Part shown: in pieces, positions 31,501-45,700 of the stretch
How positions within the stretch are numbered: the stretch's first letter is position 1
Layout of the letters: every line of letters begins with the position of its first letter
Notes under the pieces: generated by a model
What the model was told of the DNA's origin: nothing
The model's database searches: none
What the model saw: the letters and a program-made list of their open reading frames with translations, nothing else
Assembly: GCA_026936335.1 (NCBI GenBank)
Contig: JAPMXV010000019.1
Span: 214,373-278,372 of the forward strand
Length of the DNA: 64,000 bases
Direction: 5' to 3'
Origin: Mantamonas sphyraenae
Lineage: Eukaryota; CRuMs; Mantamonadidae
Made by a program: the position numbers and the translations under genes

Positions 31501-34500
31501 CATCGAGTTGCCCACGCTGCTGTTCAGCAGCTGCGCACCCACAATGGTCAACACCGTGCCGCCCACCACAGGTACGGACTGTGGAGAGACACTGCGCACA
31601 CGCGGACTGGCCGTGCTGTATCGCACGCCGCTGCACGACGTGAAATCGACGCCGTTGGTGGCGATTTCAACCGTGTGCAGACCATCCGGCAACGCAGGCG
31701 TCACACAACGCATCTCTGTGCGTGTCAGCACCCTGCACTCGCGTGTTTCCTGCCCGCCAAAGCGTGCGGTAAGCGTGGGGAGCCCCAACATGTTGGTGCC
31801 ATACAACGCCACCTCCGTCTCCATGTTGGTCGGCCCCAGCGCACGTCCGATCTGCTGCACAGCCACATTCTGAAAGTACAGCAACGAAAGAGGCATGCGC
31901 ACATAGTTCTGGCCATTCAATGCCACCAGCAAGCTTGTGTCCACCGTCTCCAGCGCGCCGATCGGCAACGTGGGCGTCACCACGGTCATGTTGGCCGTGG
32001 TCCCCTCCATGGCTGCCACGGGGTCGCTCAGCCACTGCAATCCTGGGCTTGTGACGTTGAAACGCACACGTGTGGCGTCTCGTGTTTGCGCATACTCGCC
32101 CGTCAGCGTGAGGGTGTTGCCACCCGCCGCACGCGTCGACGTGGGCGCCACCGTGTCCATCACCGGCACACGGTACACCTCAAAGTAAGTGCCACTCTGC
32201 GTGACATTCCCACCCACATTCGTGCTTACGTCCACACTCAGCTTGGCCAGCTGCGAGCGGGGCATGCTTTCGGGCACTTGGTTGCGGAGATCCATCGTCG
32301 ACAGAACCACCGTCGTCTCGCTCTGAGGCATAACATCTGCCGTGGCGTTGCCCACACACACACGTACCCTGCCTGTGATGGGGTGGGCCACAAAGCCTGT
32401 GCCAGTCAGCGTCACCACCGTGCCGCCTTGCTCCGGGCCGCTCAACGGCTGCATGGCCGTCAGCACAGGACGCACTACTGTCAGCGTGTACTGCGTGGTC
32501 ACAAACTGCACGCCATCGTTCAGCGACAGTCGCACCACGTAGCTTCCCTGTGTAATGCTCGGCAGCGGCACGCGGATGCGCGTTGCATCCACACGCTCGC
32601 CTATCAGATCGCCCACAGAGTCCACACGCACCACAATCACACTCGCGTTCACAAACCCTGTGCCGTGAAGAATCAAATCCTGCGGAAGATTCTCCGCCAC
32701 CCGTGCAGGCTCGATGCTCGTGAAAGTTGGCGGCGCAGAAAACGCCATCGCCGCATCCTCGCTCGTCACAAACTGCTGCCCATTCAGCGTCACAAAAACC
32801 TGTTCGCTGCCTGTTTGCAAGCCCACATCCGGAGTGCGGCATGTAATCTCACTGGCACTGGCAATCGTGGCCGACACAGCCGCGAGACTGCTCCCGAAGC
32901 GACACAGCACCTGACCAGGCACAGGCTGCACAAAGCCCACGCCACGCATGGTCACCAGAGTGTTGCCACTCAGTGGTCCCCACGTGGGACGAGCTGTGTC
33001 CAGGCGGAACACGCTCATGCTCACGTTGGCCGGCGTGTACTCTTCGCCGTTCAGCGCCACGCGCAGCGCAAGCGATGTGCCATCGCTTGCATTCAGTGCA
33101 GGCATCGTCACACGCAGCACACTGGTGCTCACAAACGTCGCATTCAGTGTCAAGTTGCGCGGAGCCACGCTCACACGTGCTGCGCCAAGGGTGTCCACAA
33201 ACAGCTGGCCTGCAGCAGGCGCCAGATCCACCGTCAGACCATCCACGTTGTTGGCCATGGCACTCGGAGACACACTGGATACGCCGTGCTCCTGGTACAG
33301 CCGTGCCACCAGAGTGTCCGCCAGAAACTGCTCGCCATTTGGCGCCACACGGATGCTCAGTTGACGCACCGTCCCCGCCGCAAACGCTGTCATGCTGTCA
33401 AACGACGGCAGATCCAGCTCCACCACACTGCTTCCGTTGCTCGGCAGCGCCTTGCGCAGCTCCAGAGTCTGCCCACTGGGTCCAGCGGCCACGAATTGCC
33501 ATCGTGCAAGCTCGGGCAATGTCTGCAGCCCAGTTCCTTGCACACGCACGCGCACAGACTTCCACTTGGGCACAAATGCAGGCGCAAAGCTTGTCACACT
33601 CATGGCATACGTCGTCAGCGTCGCAGGCTGCGCCACAAACACCTGGCCATCCAGAGACACGTACACACGGATGCCCGAGCGAACCACGCCACCAAATGTG
33701 GGCGTCACACATTCCAGCACCGTGCTGTTCACCACGCTGCCTGTTCCCGTCCACGTGGCCCCAGACGACACGTTGTACACACACGTGATCTTGTTGGCGC
33801 CCAGCGGCAGCTCCTGGCCACGCACAGCCAGTCGCGTGCCTCCGCCGCTCGCAGGCCCACTGCGCGCCTCGTTCACAAGCGGCCCCGGCTTGTAAAATGT
33901 AAACGGGATCGCCTGTGTCTCGTTGCTGCCACTGTTGAACAGCACGCGCAGTGTGGTCGCGTACGTGGATGTGTGCGGCGATACAGGCGCCGTGCAGCGG
34001 ATCAGATCCTCCGCCACCACCGTGCATCCCGCGGCCTGTGTCTCATTCGCTCCTTCCCCACGGCTCATCACAACCTGCGAACCCACAATGAAGAAGCGTC
34101 CAATGATATCCAGCGTAGTGCCTCCGCCAATGGGCGCCACGTTGGGTTCCACACGTTGCAGCACAGGATCGCCCGGCTTCAGGAGAAAGGCAAACGGACT
34201 GCCCGGCACAGCCACGCCGTCAACAGTCACATTCATAACAAAGGTGCCAAAGGCCACGATATCCACGCGTGCACGAAACACTGCGGCTGAGGACGCGTTG
34301 CCAAACGTCACCTGTGTGTCCGAGATGGCTGCGCCGCTGAGCCAGCCCTCGACCACAGCCGACGGCACACCGTTGCCAAACCGATCTCGTGCTTGAAGTT
34401 CAAACACGCGCGATACGCCTTCGGGTGGGACCTCCTGGTCCTGGACGGCCGAGGTGTTGCGCAGCAGTGTCTGCGCAGCCACAGCCGGACCCGGCACCAC

Positions 34501-37500
34501 CGTCAGCTCGCCAGTCGACACGGTCGTGTTGCCACCCGTGCGCACCATCAGAGTGTACGATCCACTCACGGTGGCATTGAACGCAAGCACGTATGGGTGA
34601 TTGCTGGTGATCGTCACATTGACACGCACGTCCTCGCGTTGAAGCCATGCCTCCACGGCCAGTGCGTCTGTGACATTGTTGCCATACACATCCTGCACTT
34701 CCAACTCCCACGTGCCATTGGTCCCTGCTTGCACAGTCTGCGCAACTGGCGACACAGCGGCACGCGCAACCACGTTGTGCGTCACCTGCAACGCAAAGGG
34801 CGATCCCGACACATGCGACGCCCCCAGACGCACACCGACTGCGTATGCGCCTGCCAACGTCACGTTGAGCGCTCCCGCATACACACTACCAGACACGGCC
34901 ACAAAGTGCATGGCCAGGTCGCCGCTGAGCAATCCCAGATCCACGCCCGCACTGCGGTTGTTGCCAAACGCATCCTGCACAAGCACAACTGCCGAAGTGG
35001 GTGTACCAGCTGCAATACTGGCAGCAGGGGTCGAAACAAGCCTGGAGACATCCGCATTGGCTGGTGCGGCGGTCACGGCGACCAAAAACGGCGATCCCGG
35101 CACGTGAACACCACCAATACGCACTGGCAGGTCATACGTGCCGACCACTGTGAGGTTGTAACGCACATGCGACAACCCAGACCCCAGTGCGGTCACCGTT
35201 CCGTTGATACCGACAGTCAACACGCCACCCGTTGTCACATTGTTTCCAAACGCGTCTCGCTGCTGCACGGTGTACGCTCCACCAGCACCAGCCACCATAT
35301 CCTGCACACCAGCCACCACTGCGTTGCCCACGGCCTCGATTGCCGGAGCAACAGCCACGGAAAATGGCGATCCAGGCGTGTGGACACCTCCAATCTGTAC
35401 AGGGAGCGCATACACTCCGCTCACCGTCACGTTGTACCTCACACGAGACAGTCCGTCTCCAAGTGCTTCTACCACACCATCCAATCCCACCGTGAGCGCT
35501 TCACCAGTGGTCACGTTGTTTCCAAACGCATCCCTGCGCTGAACTGTAAACGAGCCACCGTCGCCGGCAACCACATCCTGCACGCCCGCAACCACCGCAT
35601 TGCTCACAGAGTCACTATCAGGTGACACTGCGACAGAGAAGGGGGATCCAGGCACATGCACTCCTCCAATCTGTACAGGGAGCGCATACACTCCGCTCAC
35701 GGTCAGGTTGTACCGCACCTGTGACAAGCCTCCACCCAGCGCGGCCACCACACCACCCAAACCCACAGTCAGCACGCCACCCGATGTCACATTGTTTCCA
35801 AACGCGTCTCGCTGCTGCACGGTGTACGCTCCACCAGCACCAGCAACCACATCCTGCACACCCGCCACCACCGCATTGCTCACAGAGTCACTATCAGGTG
35901 ACACTGTGACAGAGAATGGGGATCCAGGCACATGCACTCCTCCAATCTGTACAGGGAGCGCATACACTCCGCTCACGGTCAGGTTGTACCGCACCTGCGA
36001 CAAGCCTCCACCCAGCGCTTCCACCTCACCACCCAGCCCCACAGTCAACACACCACCCGATGTCACGTTGTTCCCAAACGCATCTCTGCGCTGCACGGTA
36101 AACACGCCACCGGCACCAGCAACCACATCCTGCACACCAACCGCCACCGTGTTTCCCACATCCTCCACTGCCGTCGCCACATTCACCGTAAAAGGAGAAC
36201 CAAGCACGTGCACTCCGCCAATCTGTACAGGGAGCGCATACACTCCGCTCACGGTCAGGTTGTACCGCACCTGCGACAGCCCTCCACCCAGCGCTTCCAC
36301 CACTCCACCCAAACCCACAACCAGCATGCCACCCGTTGTCACATTGTTCCCAAATGCATCTCTGCGCTGCACGGTAAACACGCCACCGGCACCAGCAACC
36401 ACATCCTGCACACCAACCACCATCGCGTTGTTCACATCCTCCACTGCCGATGCCACATTCACCGTAAAAGGAGATCCAAGCACGTGCACTCCGCCAATCT
36501 GTACAGGGAGCGCATACACTCCGCTCACGGTCAGGTTGTACCGCACCTGCGACAAGCCTCCACCCAGCGCTTCCACCACACCACCCAGCCCCACAGTCAA
36601 CACACCACCCGATGTCACATTGTTCCCATACGTATCTCTCTGTTGCACTGTAAACACGCCACCGTCGCCAGCAACCACATCCTGCACACCCGCCACCACC
36701 GCATTGTTCACATCCTCCGGAGCCGTCGCCACAGAAACGCCAAAGGGCGACCCAGGAACACCCGTACCCCCAATATCTACACTCAAAGTGTACGTACCAC
36801 TCACGGTGGCGTTGTAGCTGACATCAAACAACCCGGGCCATGCGCCAGCCACGATGCCGAGGGGCACGCCCGCCCCGACGCCGGCCCCCTGCATGCTCAT
36901 GCTCAATCCCACACTTGAATCCGTGAGATTGTTGCCATACGCATCCATCGTGCGCAGATGAAACACAGCACCCGCACCTGCCACGGCAGAGCTCAATCCG
37001 CCACCGCTCGAGATCGTGCGTGCTGCTTTCACCACGCCAGGCAGCAAACTGAGAGACTGTGCACCCCCAACATCATTCCCATCCACGCGCACCTGCAAAG
37101 AATACCCACCGGCACGTGTGGCATTAAACTGGCCTTGCTCCAGCCCTTGCGCAGCGTCCAACACGACAAATGCCACAGGCACTGCCTCTCCACTGCCGCC
37201 GTGTACCAGCGACGCTGTAAACACCGCGTCTGCGTGAGTCAAGTTTGCGCCATTGCCATTGCGAGCCTGAACGGTGAATGTCCGCAGCACTCCGTCTGCG
37301 CGACCAATCGACCCCGAAGCCCCCACAACGGCACACGCAGACGGCGTGGCCACGTTGACGTCGACCTCACACCCCGTGCCCGTTGTCTTGTTGCCTGCAT
37401 CACATGCTGTGCATGTCGACGCCCCTGCGGCTGATGAAAACGTGTTTCCTGGACACGAGAAGCATTGGTCTGCGCTTGTTGCCTCGCTGACATTGCCAAA

Positions 37501-38855
37501 CTTGCCGGCTGCACACAGTGTGCATGCTGTCACTGCGCCACTGGAACTCCATGAGCCAGCTGCACACGGTTCACACAGATACCCACTGCTTCCTGCGCGA
37601 CACTGGGCCTTGACCACGCTCACGTACGCGTTCTTGGTACCATTGTTTGTCTGCCCGGCAAATGCTCCATCCGTCTTGCCACCCACAGCCACACGCGTGT
37701 CGCTGGAACAGCTCATGTCCAGCACCGTTTCTGCAGACGCCGTTCCCCATTGGCGCACATTCACAGTGCTGCCTTGTGTGCTGAGCTCGGCCAAAAAGAC
37801 ATCGGCTCCCCCGTTGTTTGCAAACGGCGCAAACGATCCAGTCGTCGTGCCTGCCACCAGCAATCCATCTGCCACAGTGCACACTGTGTATGCCACGTCT
37901 GTGGAAGACGAGCCCACCAGACGGGTCCAGCTCTTGACGCCGGCGGTGCTGTACACAGCCACAAACGCTGTGGTGCCGCCTGGGTTTGTCTCTCCGTCCA
38001 TGTCACCGTTTGTGGCACCCACCACAAACACTTGGGTGCCATTCACGTGCACTCCATACGCCATGTTGCTGGTACCAGCGCCCCATGTTCGTGTCCACGC
38101 CTGCGTGCCCGTGGAGCTGTACTTCATCAGCGCCGCCTCGGTGTCCCCGGACAGCAATGCTGTCGTGTATCCAGCCACATACACGTTGTTGTCCGAGTCT
38201 ACTGCCACGCCCATGCCGTGGTCTGCCCACAGACCACCCCATTGCCTGAACCAGGTTCGGGCTCCCGTTCCACCGTTGATGCGTGCCACAAACATGTCCG
38301 TGCTCCCAGAGTTGCTCTGGCTGTCCACAACGGTTGATGACGAACCGCACACATACAAATCCCCGTTGGGGAGGACCGCCAGACCTCTGGGTGTGATCCC
38401 ACTGCCTGTGTGCCACGAGCCACGCCACGAGTTTGCAAACGCTTCGGACACCTTCCCGACCTCTGCGTTGGATCCACTCTTTCCACTTGTTGCGAATCGG
38501 GAGTCGGAACCACTCCACGCCATCCTTTCGTGTCGATAATCTGCCGTGTGGCTTCTGGCTACGCTTCCATTTGCAGCCACCTCCAGGAACATGCTGCTTG
38601 CTGACGAAATCTGCACCGCCGCGTGCAATACCCCATCTCCAGAGAATGCTACCGCGTCTGCCTGTGTACCTGTGTACTGCCGAGTCCATTCGACGTGTGC
38701 TGCAGTGTTTGCCACCGCGCATGTCATTGCGAGCACCACAACAGCCTGGCAAACACGGTGTCAGCACACGCCCCTTTTTTCGCAACACGCACGCAGGAAC
38801 CTTCTCGACCCGCGACGTTCTTGTCAGCGCAATCGGCCTCGTTTACCCTTACCAT
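28557..38855 (-). CDS. Giant filamin/IPT-repeat polytopic surface receptor
   Basis: About 3,396 residues. Proposed start ATG at 38855 followed immediately by intron 38746-38852 (GTAAGG...GCCAG); exon 2 then encodes AVVVLAMTCAVA, completing a signal peptide. Order (approximate residues): SBBP-type repeats 20-380 (NNVYVAGYTT); cysteine-rich ephrin-receptor-like segment 380-460; filamin/ABP280-like repeats 490-1415; IPT/TIG-like repeats 1530-2680; second cysteine-rich block 2690-2800 (CQCTEGYY-type spacing); a multi-pass membrane region 2800-3215 with segments such as TFLILLLVLFVIYLSWV and FRFRPYR; and a cytoplasmic tail. A single-base break lies in the G6 run at 31305-31310; dropping one base joins GRTFTP to EKPMALQVYS and gives an exact codon count. 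The layout suggests a cell-surface adhesion or mechanosensory receptor. It resembles protist proteins with TRP-like or orphan membrane domains, but the ligand is unknown. Confidence 0.8.
34839..36771. repeat. Exact-period 276-bp tandem array encoding 92-residue filamin-like repeats
   Basis: The block CAATCTGTACAGGGAGCGCA recurs at 35391, 35667, 35943, 36219 and 36495, each exactly 276 bp apart. A diverged copy lies in phase at 35115 and weaker ones lie further out. Each unit encodes one immunoglobulin-like filamin repeat on the minus strand (VQDVVAG...RDAFGNNVT...GGVHVPGSPF). Near-identity of neighbours points to recent unequal crossing-over or conversion. Confidence 0.9.
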
Positions 38856-38952
38856 GAGCCTATGCCTCATGCGCACATCCCTTTTGACCATGTATGCGTG
38901 TGCTACTTGTTGCTATTTGTGTTGGTTCCGATTGTACTGCGGCTGGGAAAGC

Positions 38953-39617
38953 GGTGTTGTTTTTCGGGCAGTTTCAACAAACGCAACGAACCATGTCCAA
39001 GGATCTCGTTCGCCTTGAGAGCCATTCCACAGGGTCACATGATCATCGTTGAAGCATACTCGTTGAACTCGGAGGGACTCTTGCTTCACACACATGGCGT
39101 GGGGCCCCATATGCAATTTGCGTCTGGAAGCGCCACGCCAGCCAAGCCAAAAAACACGCCAAACTCGTTCTCCCTCCCAACGACATCGTGGTGAGTTGAC
39201 AATTTCTCCTGACCACTGAATCACACGCGTGCATGTATCTACAGTGTCGATTTGCTATGGGCGCGCAGCAGTTTCCTATCGTCGACCGGCCACGGGTCGG
39301 AACGCGACGAATTGAAAAGGGAGGCGTGGAAAAAAAGGGACCTTCCCTTCCTTTGCCGCACAGCCTGCCCCCCCGCCACATACATCACCTGTGCGAGAAC
39401 GCATGCATGGCCAACGCGACGGCAATCTTCGCTGGATGGGAGATGTGCGGTTCTGCGCAAACCTGACCTGCGCGGCGATGAAGACGACACGCTCGGTGCA
39501 AAGCATTTTCAAGTGCTTCTGGACCTTTGCTTTCGCTCGGAGTTGCGTGCGGTGTTGCGGCGCAGATGTCATAGCACACTCGCCTACGCAGATCGCCACA
39601 GCCCTAGACCGAGCTGA
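38953..39617 (+). CDS. Possible small two-exon gene, unrecognised
   Basis: The 850-bp gap between the receptor and the TmcB-like gene is not empty. A plus-strand segment reads KRHASQAKKHAKLVLPPNDIV up to a GTGAGT donor at 39191. A TATCTACAG acceptor ends at 39244, and the following exon reads through DELKREAWKKRDLPF and ends AKHFQVLLDLCFRSELRAVL...ADRHSPRPS, stopping at 39617. The two best-looking stretches are not in the same frame across that intron, and no clear start is found. Either another indel or a different exon structure is involved. No family is recognised. Treat it as a candidate only. Confidence 0.3.
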
Positions 39618-39707
39618 TGACCCTGACCCGGGTGCAACGTGTCATGGAGCGGTGGCCTTGGGCGTCATGTCTTTCTCCGCTGCTTGCTCACACCTTCCCG
39701 CACAGCC

Positions 39708-42700
39708 ATGAAACGACGCAACTCTGTGTCAAGCACACGCACAGACCCGATGGAAAGCGCACAGCGCGCCGAAGCCGGCAAGCACATGGATGTGACTCTC
39801 TCATCTGTGGGCGGCTCGCTCGTGACACGCATGGGCTCCTTCCTTGCGGCCGCCAAGCTCACGATTTTCCAAGTGGTCTTTCTCCTCATGAAAGAGGACC
39901 AACTCAGCTCCCAGGTGCTTCTGTACCTCTCTTCCGTGGTCGAACACCTGCAGTTCTTTCTGTTTTTCCTGTCGCCGCTGGTCATCCCGCCAACGATGCA
40001 GCGCACAGTCACCTATGGCCTGGTGTACCAGATTACACTGGCCTTTAACGTCAACTCGGTGGTCAACACGGCCGCCAACCAGTGGTTTGTGTTCTGGGTG
40101 GCCAGCCTCAGCGTGCTGCTCACCGCGGGCCTGTTGATCTTCCTGGTCATCGCCGTTCACCGGGAATCCTACATCTTCCTGTGGCCGCTCAAGGTGCTGC
40201 GTCTGCTGGTTAGCCTGCTTTCCAGTGTCCTTTACCTTCCGTTTGTGCGCACGCTGCTGCAGGCCCTCGTGGCATCCGACGCATCGCCAGGCACGACGTT
40301 TGTGGCCCTGCTCTGCGTCGCCACGCTCTTTGCTGTGGCCATCACCAGCAAGTTGGTGTACTTTGACACGTCCATCACGAGTGACGTGGCCACTGCGCGC
40401 AGCCACGGGCGTGTCGAGGCAGCCTGGGTGCTCACCCGATCCGTGCTGGTGGCGCTTTTCGCGTTCGCCGCCTTGCTGCCATTGGACGTCGGCTCGCTGC
40501 GCATCACCCTTTGCCTCGGCCTTCTTGTATTATCGGTCACCATGCTGGGTCTGCGTGCCTTTTACGTGCCGTTCTACTGGCTTTCGACAAACAAGCTTGC
40601 GGTCGGCCTCGTCTCGATGCTTGTGTGGAACAGTGCCGTTTGCATCGGCGCCCAGTGGGCGCCCACCATGTCCTTTGGCATGCTGGCATTGCTCATGCTC
40701 GTCGGTTCGCTGGCCACAGGCCTGCTTGCAGGCATTGGCATGCACAAGTGGTTCTCCTGGTACTTTATGGACGCCTTGCGCACACCTGTGCCCCAGATGA
40801 TGTGGCTGGACGGCCCCTTGGCCATGGTTGTGCAGCATACGCACAAGCAAAAGCCACAGAAGCGCCTGGCCGACTACGCCAACTCGTTTGCCCATCCGCA
40901 AGACGATGCCACGGATGCAGATCTGCCCGAGGATTCGGCCAGTGCGCTGGGGCTCTCGCAGCTGGAGCTGAACGAAACAGGCCACCACCGCCAACAACAG
41001 ACACAGCACGACAAGAACGGACCCGCTGCAGAGACGCTCAGCTCGCAGGCGTTTGCCAAGCTCGACATTCAGGCAGGCCGCCCTGGCTCACACTGCATCT
41101 ACATCAACGGCTGTCCGCTGAAACTGCGTTCGGTGTTCCATGTCGAAGTGTTTGCACGCATTCTCATGCACGACTCGTCGTGGCATGTGACCCACAACGT
41201 GTCCTCGTTCTACGCCGCCACGCTCAAGCTCTACCCACGCAACGCTCTGGTCCTCCTCGCGTATGCTCGCTTTCTGGACTCGCAACACAACCCAAAGGCG
41301 CAGCAGGAGGCCATGGGTGTGTACGAGAAGCTGGAAAAGGTGGCCAGCGGCACGTTTGACGTGGGCTTCTTCTGCTTTGCGGCGCTGCGCATCCGCAAGC
41401 GCGTGTCCATTGCCATGGCACTGCAATCGAACGAAGACGACGCACGGGACATCGGTGTCGTGGCCCATCTGGAGCTGCAGCAGAACCTGAGCCGAGCACG
41501 CACGTTTCACTTTCGCACGCTGCGCCAGCTGCATGCCTTTTGGCAGATGCTGCTGCTGGACGAGGTCAACTTGGCCGATCTGCAGGCATGCATGCACCGC
41601 ATTGTGTCTGCACAGCGCTCGACCACGCAGTCGTTTGCCTCGCTGCTGCAGCAGTATCCAAAGGCGCCGCGAATCTTGCGCGCATACGCACGCTTCTTGA
41701 GCGAGATCCGTTCGGATGTGGCCACAGCGCAACGCTTCGTGCGCATGGCTGAAGAGTGTGAACAGGCGCAGCAAGCTCAAATGCGCACGAACCAGGGGAT
41801 CAAGGGCGAAGGATACTCGGAAACGCGCAGGCGGACGGCCGTTTCACTTGCCTCGACTCTCTCGGGCGCCATCCGCGCAGGACGCAATGTGGGACTGCTG
41901 GGACTCAGCGAAGACGATATCATTGGCATGCACATGCGCGACATTGTGCCAAACTGTGCGCTGCTGGAAAGCTCGACAGGAATGGCCGCCATCTGCGCCA
42001 TGGGCCCACAGCGCGTCATGGTCATGGACGACCGTGGGCGTGCCATGCTTCTCGATCTTGCTGCTCATCAGCTGCATGTGTCGTCGGTGTTTGCGCGGGC
42101 TAGTGCTGCCGCCGCGAGAGAGCAACTCTACACCGTGCGGCTGGCCATCAGCGAAATCTGGCGCGAGCCGCTGCTGTTTGTCACGCGTCCAAGGGATGCG
42201 TATGCAGATGGTGACAACGGAGAATCCGTGGATGACGACGACGCACGTTCAGAGGTGGCCAGCGTGCTGGGAGTGGACCAGCATAGCAGCCACACTGCCA
42301 CCATCGTCGGCGTGAGCAAGTCGCTCAGCTCGACCCTGCGTCTAAAGCCCGAGTTTTTGATCAACACTGCATTGAAAGACACAGTCAGTGACTTGGTGGG
42401 CTCGAGCCGTTGGTCGTTGACGCTGCGTTCGCGGTCGCGCCCCGTGGACGACAACGAGGTGGCTGTGCGTGTTCGCTCGCGCACAGGCTTCTTCACAGCG
42501 CGAGCTCACCTGGAAACGCTCGACTTGCAGAATCTGCTGTTGGTGCGCTTCAGCAAGATGGAGAGCGTGGTCGCTAGCTCGCCAGCGCCAACGCGATCTG
42601 CGGCCAGACGGCTGAGCACCATTGTCGAGTCTGGCAAGCGTTCCGGACTGACGTTCAACACAACGGTGGATGTGATGGGTGGTGCAGAACCGGCGGAGGG

Positions 42701-45700
42701 CGAGCGGCGACGTTCGTCGTCCAGCACACGACACAGCGATGGCGGATCGGGCGTGTCCACCCCCGGTGGTCTCGGTACCACCGGGCAGAGTGTGAGTTCG
42801 GATGTCGAGGAGACTACAGCTGGGCCACTGAACGCTACGAGCTCTTCCAGGGCGAGTTCTGTGGCGCCTTCGCTTCGAGCAAGCCCTGTGCATCTGAGCT
42901 CGGCCACCCTCGCTCTGCAGGAGGAGGATGGAAACAGCGTCCATGCAGATTCAAGCGGCTCTGACCAGGATCTGGTAATCGATGGTGAGTCCAAGGGCCA
43001 TTCGAGTGCATCCCACACCACGGGCGACTCGTCGCGCGCCTCGAGCGTCAAGCGCCGAATCAAGGCCATGCGACACAGCATGAACGACCAATCGTCAGAG
43101 AAGAACACGTCCGGTTCGGTGCAAGAGCTGCGTCGTGTCGTGTACCTTGTTCTGGTGCTGCTGTTTGCCAGCGTGATCAGCAACTACGTGTCGCAGGTTT
43201 CGTTTCTGGAGGAAAGCCAGGTCAAGGTGCAGCACCAGATCGAACTCGGCGAACTGCCTGTGCTTGTGGCCGAGGCTGGCTACGAGGCCGAGTTTATGGA
43301 CGTGCAATTGCGCGAACTGCGCATTGCTTCGCTTGCAGCGCAATTAGCGTCGCTGAACGGCACCGCAAGCAACAACACGCAGGTGCAAAGCCTGACGGCA
43401 CACCTTGACACCCTCCTCCCGCCGGGTTTGGATGCACAGTCTTTCCACACGGAGCTTGCATACCTGTTGGCGCGCGTGGATGCATCCAAGAGCCGGACGG
43501 TGCTGACGGAAATCGGCAGCAGCCTGGGCCGCATCCACGGCAAGGTGTTTTCTGACGAAGGGTCGCTCAGTGCAGCTGACCACGCACAGGTGCTGGCCAT
43601 TTCTGAGCCTGTGCACCTTCTGCTGGAGTCGACCAGCCAGCAGGTGACGCAGACAATGTCTGTGCGCGACATCGGCTTTGAGTTTGTCAGCAGCATCCGA
43701 TCAACCACCCAGCTGAACCTAACCACGCTGGATCAGACGGGAGTCGATCTGCTCGAATCCATCCCAGCCAGCTATTTCGTGATGGCAAACTCATTTGTGA
43801 CCGCCGTGCGAGCGATGAGTCGTGCGGCAAATGTGGTGCAGAGCAGCTTCCAGGTGGCGTCGCAAGAGGCATCCGTGATTGGTCTGACCACGTTTCTGGT
43901 GGCCATGGGCATGATTTGGTGTCTGATGTGGCTCACGTTCCGCCCTGTGGTCAACCACATCTCCATGGAGAACCATTTTACACTGGAGACTTTTCTGGAC
44001 ATTCCGCGACGCCATGCGGTGGGCATGGTCAACCGCTACAAACGCCTGATGCTTGCCATGGACGAGGAGACACAGTCGCCGGGCAATCTTGCCGTTGGAC
44101 AGCGTGAACCAGGGCAGGCTGGATCGGAAGACGGAAGCGACGACGATCGCTCGGTGGGCTTTTCGGAACACAGCTGGCGCTCGGAAGACACAGGGGAGAT
44201 GAGCAGCCGTGCCAGCGATCTGCGTGGTGTAGGGGAGAGCAACGTGGGCGCAGCAGCTGGTGTTGTCGACATGGCAGATGGAAGTGGCAACAGAAAGCGC
44301 AAGAAACGGCGCAAGGACGGACGCAGCGTGCGAGGACGAGGCGAAACAGGCATGGCAAAGGTGCACATGCGCTACATTGTTGCCTTTGTGGTGTATGCCG
44401 TGATTGCGCTTGCGTCGTTTGTGTCGACGCAGACCACAAACGAAGAGCAACACTTTCTGCACCAGCGCATCGTGGACGTGGCCGACGTGCAGGTGACGGT
44501 GGCCCAAATCCCGCATTACCTGGCACGCTTGACAACCAGCACGTCGTGGACGGTGTACAACGAGACGCGAGCTGGGCTGATCAACGCCGAAGCGGCGTTG
44601 AGCACACAATGGCGGAGTATGATGCAAGCTGGAGACGCACACGGGCGATCAGATGCGCAGAACAAGCTGCTGTTTTCAGAGAACCTGTGCAGCACGCTGT
44701 CGTGCAGCACGGAGGAGGAGCGCAAGATGGGCGCCGCCGGTGTGCACAGCCTCATGCAGCGGTACATGCGACTTGTGCAGAGCATTCGCAACGTGCCCGA
44801 GGGCACACGGGTGACGTTTGAGACGGCAGGAGTGGTGGAGCTGGTCAAGGCGTACCGCACACTGGTGGTTCCGGCGCTGGACCGCACCATGTCGCTGCTG
44901 TCGACAGAGGTGCGCCAGCTGATGGAGACGGAACACAGCGTATCGATTTCTTTGCTGCTGGCGGGCATTGTGGTCATTGTGTTGGATTTGCTGCTGATCT
45001 TTTCGCCAATGATGTCTGTGCTCAACTCGCAGGCCCAGCACGTGGAACACATGTTCCTGATGATCCCGCTGGAGACGCTGATGGAACTGCCGCACGTCAT
45101 GCGCCTGCTGGGACTGGACAGCAGCGCGAGCGCCAAGGCAGAGGACGCAAGCATGCAGGAAAAGGCGGTGCCACTGGAGAGGATGAAAGGCGGCATGCCC
45201 AAAGCCTCCGTGGACATGTGGGTGGAGGAGCAGGTGATTTCTGGTGCAGATATGCTCAGGGAAGAACCTGAGGAGGTTCTGGAAGAAGCGCCGTCGGGCA
45301 TGAGCTCTGTGGATGCCGATCTGGAGAGCCAAATCAGCGTGCCGGAGCCCAGGTCGGTCCCTGCGGTTCGTTCGTGGCTACAGTTTGTCCAGGAGCTGGA
45401 CGGTCTTTTGGCCGAGCATCCAAAGCGAGTGGCGGGCATGGTGCTTCTTGTGAACCTGCTGTGGTGGGTGCCGGTGATGGCCACGGAAGGAGAGCGCATC
45501 ATCGGCTCGCTGCAGGGTGTGCAGGAGCTCGTGCCTGTGGTGACACTGCTGCTCACGGCGTCTTTGGGGTCGATGAATGTGCTTGGCGTGATGCCCATCA
45601 TGTTTGTGGTGATGGTGCTTGTGCAAGGTGCGTCGCTGGAGTATATCCGCGACTTTCACCTGTTGCTGCAGACGGTGATGCTGCCTGCGTGCTCGTTGTA

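Noticed and set aside
34839-36771. CRISPR-like or satellite array
   Set aside because: Units are contiguous, 276 bp, in frame and encode filamin-like folds. There are no spacers and the setting is eukaryotic.
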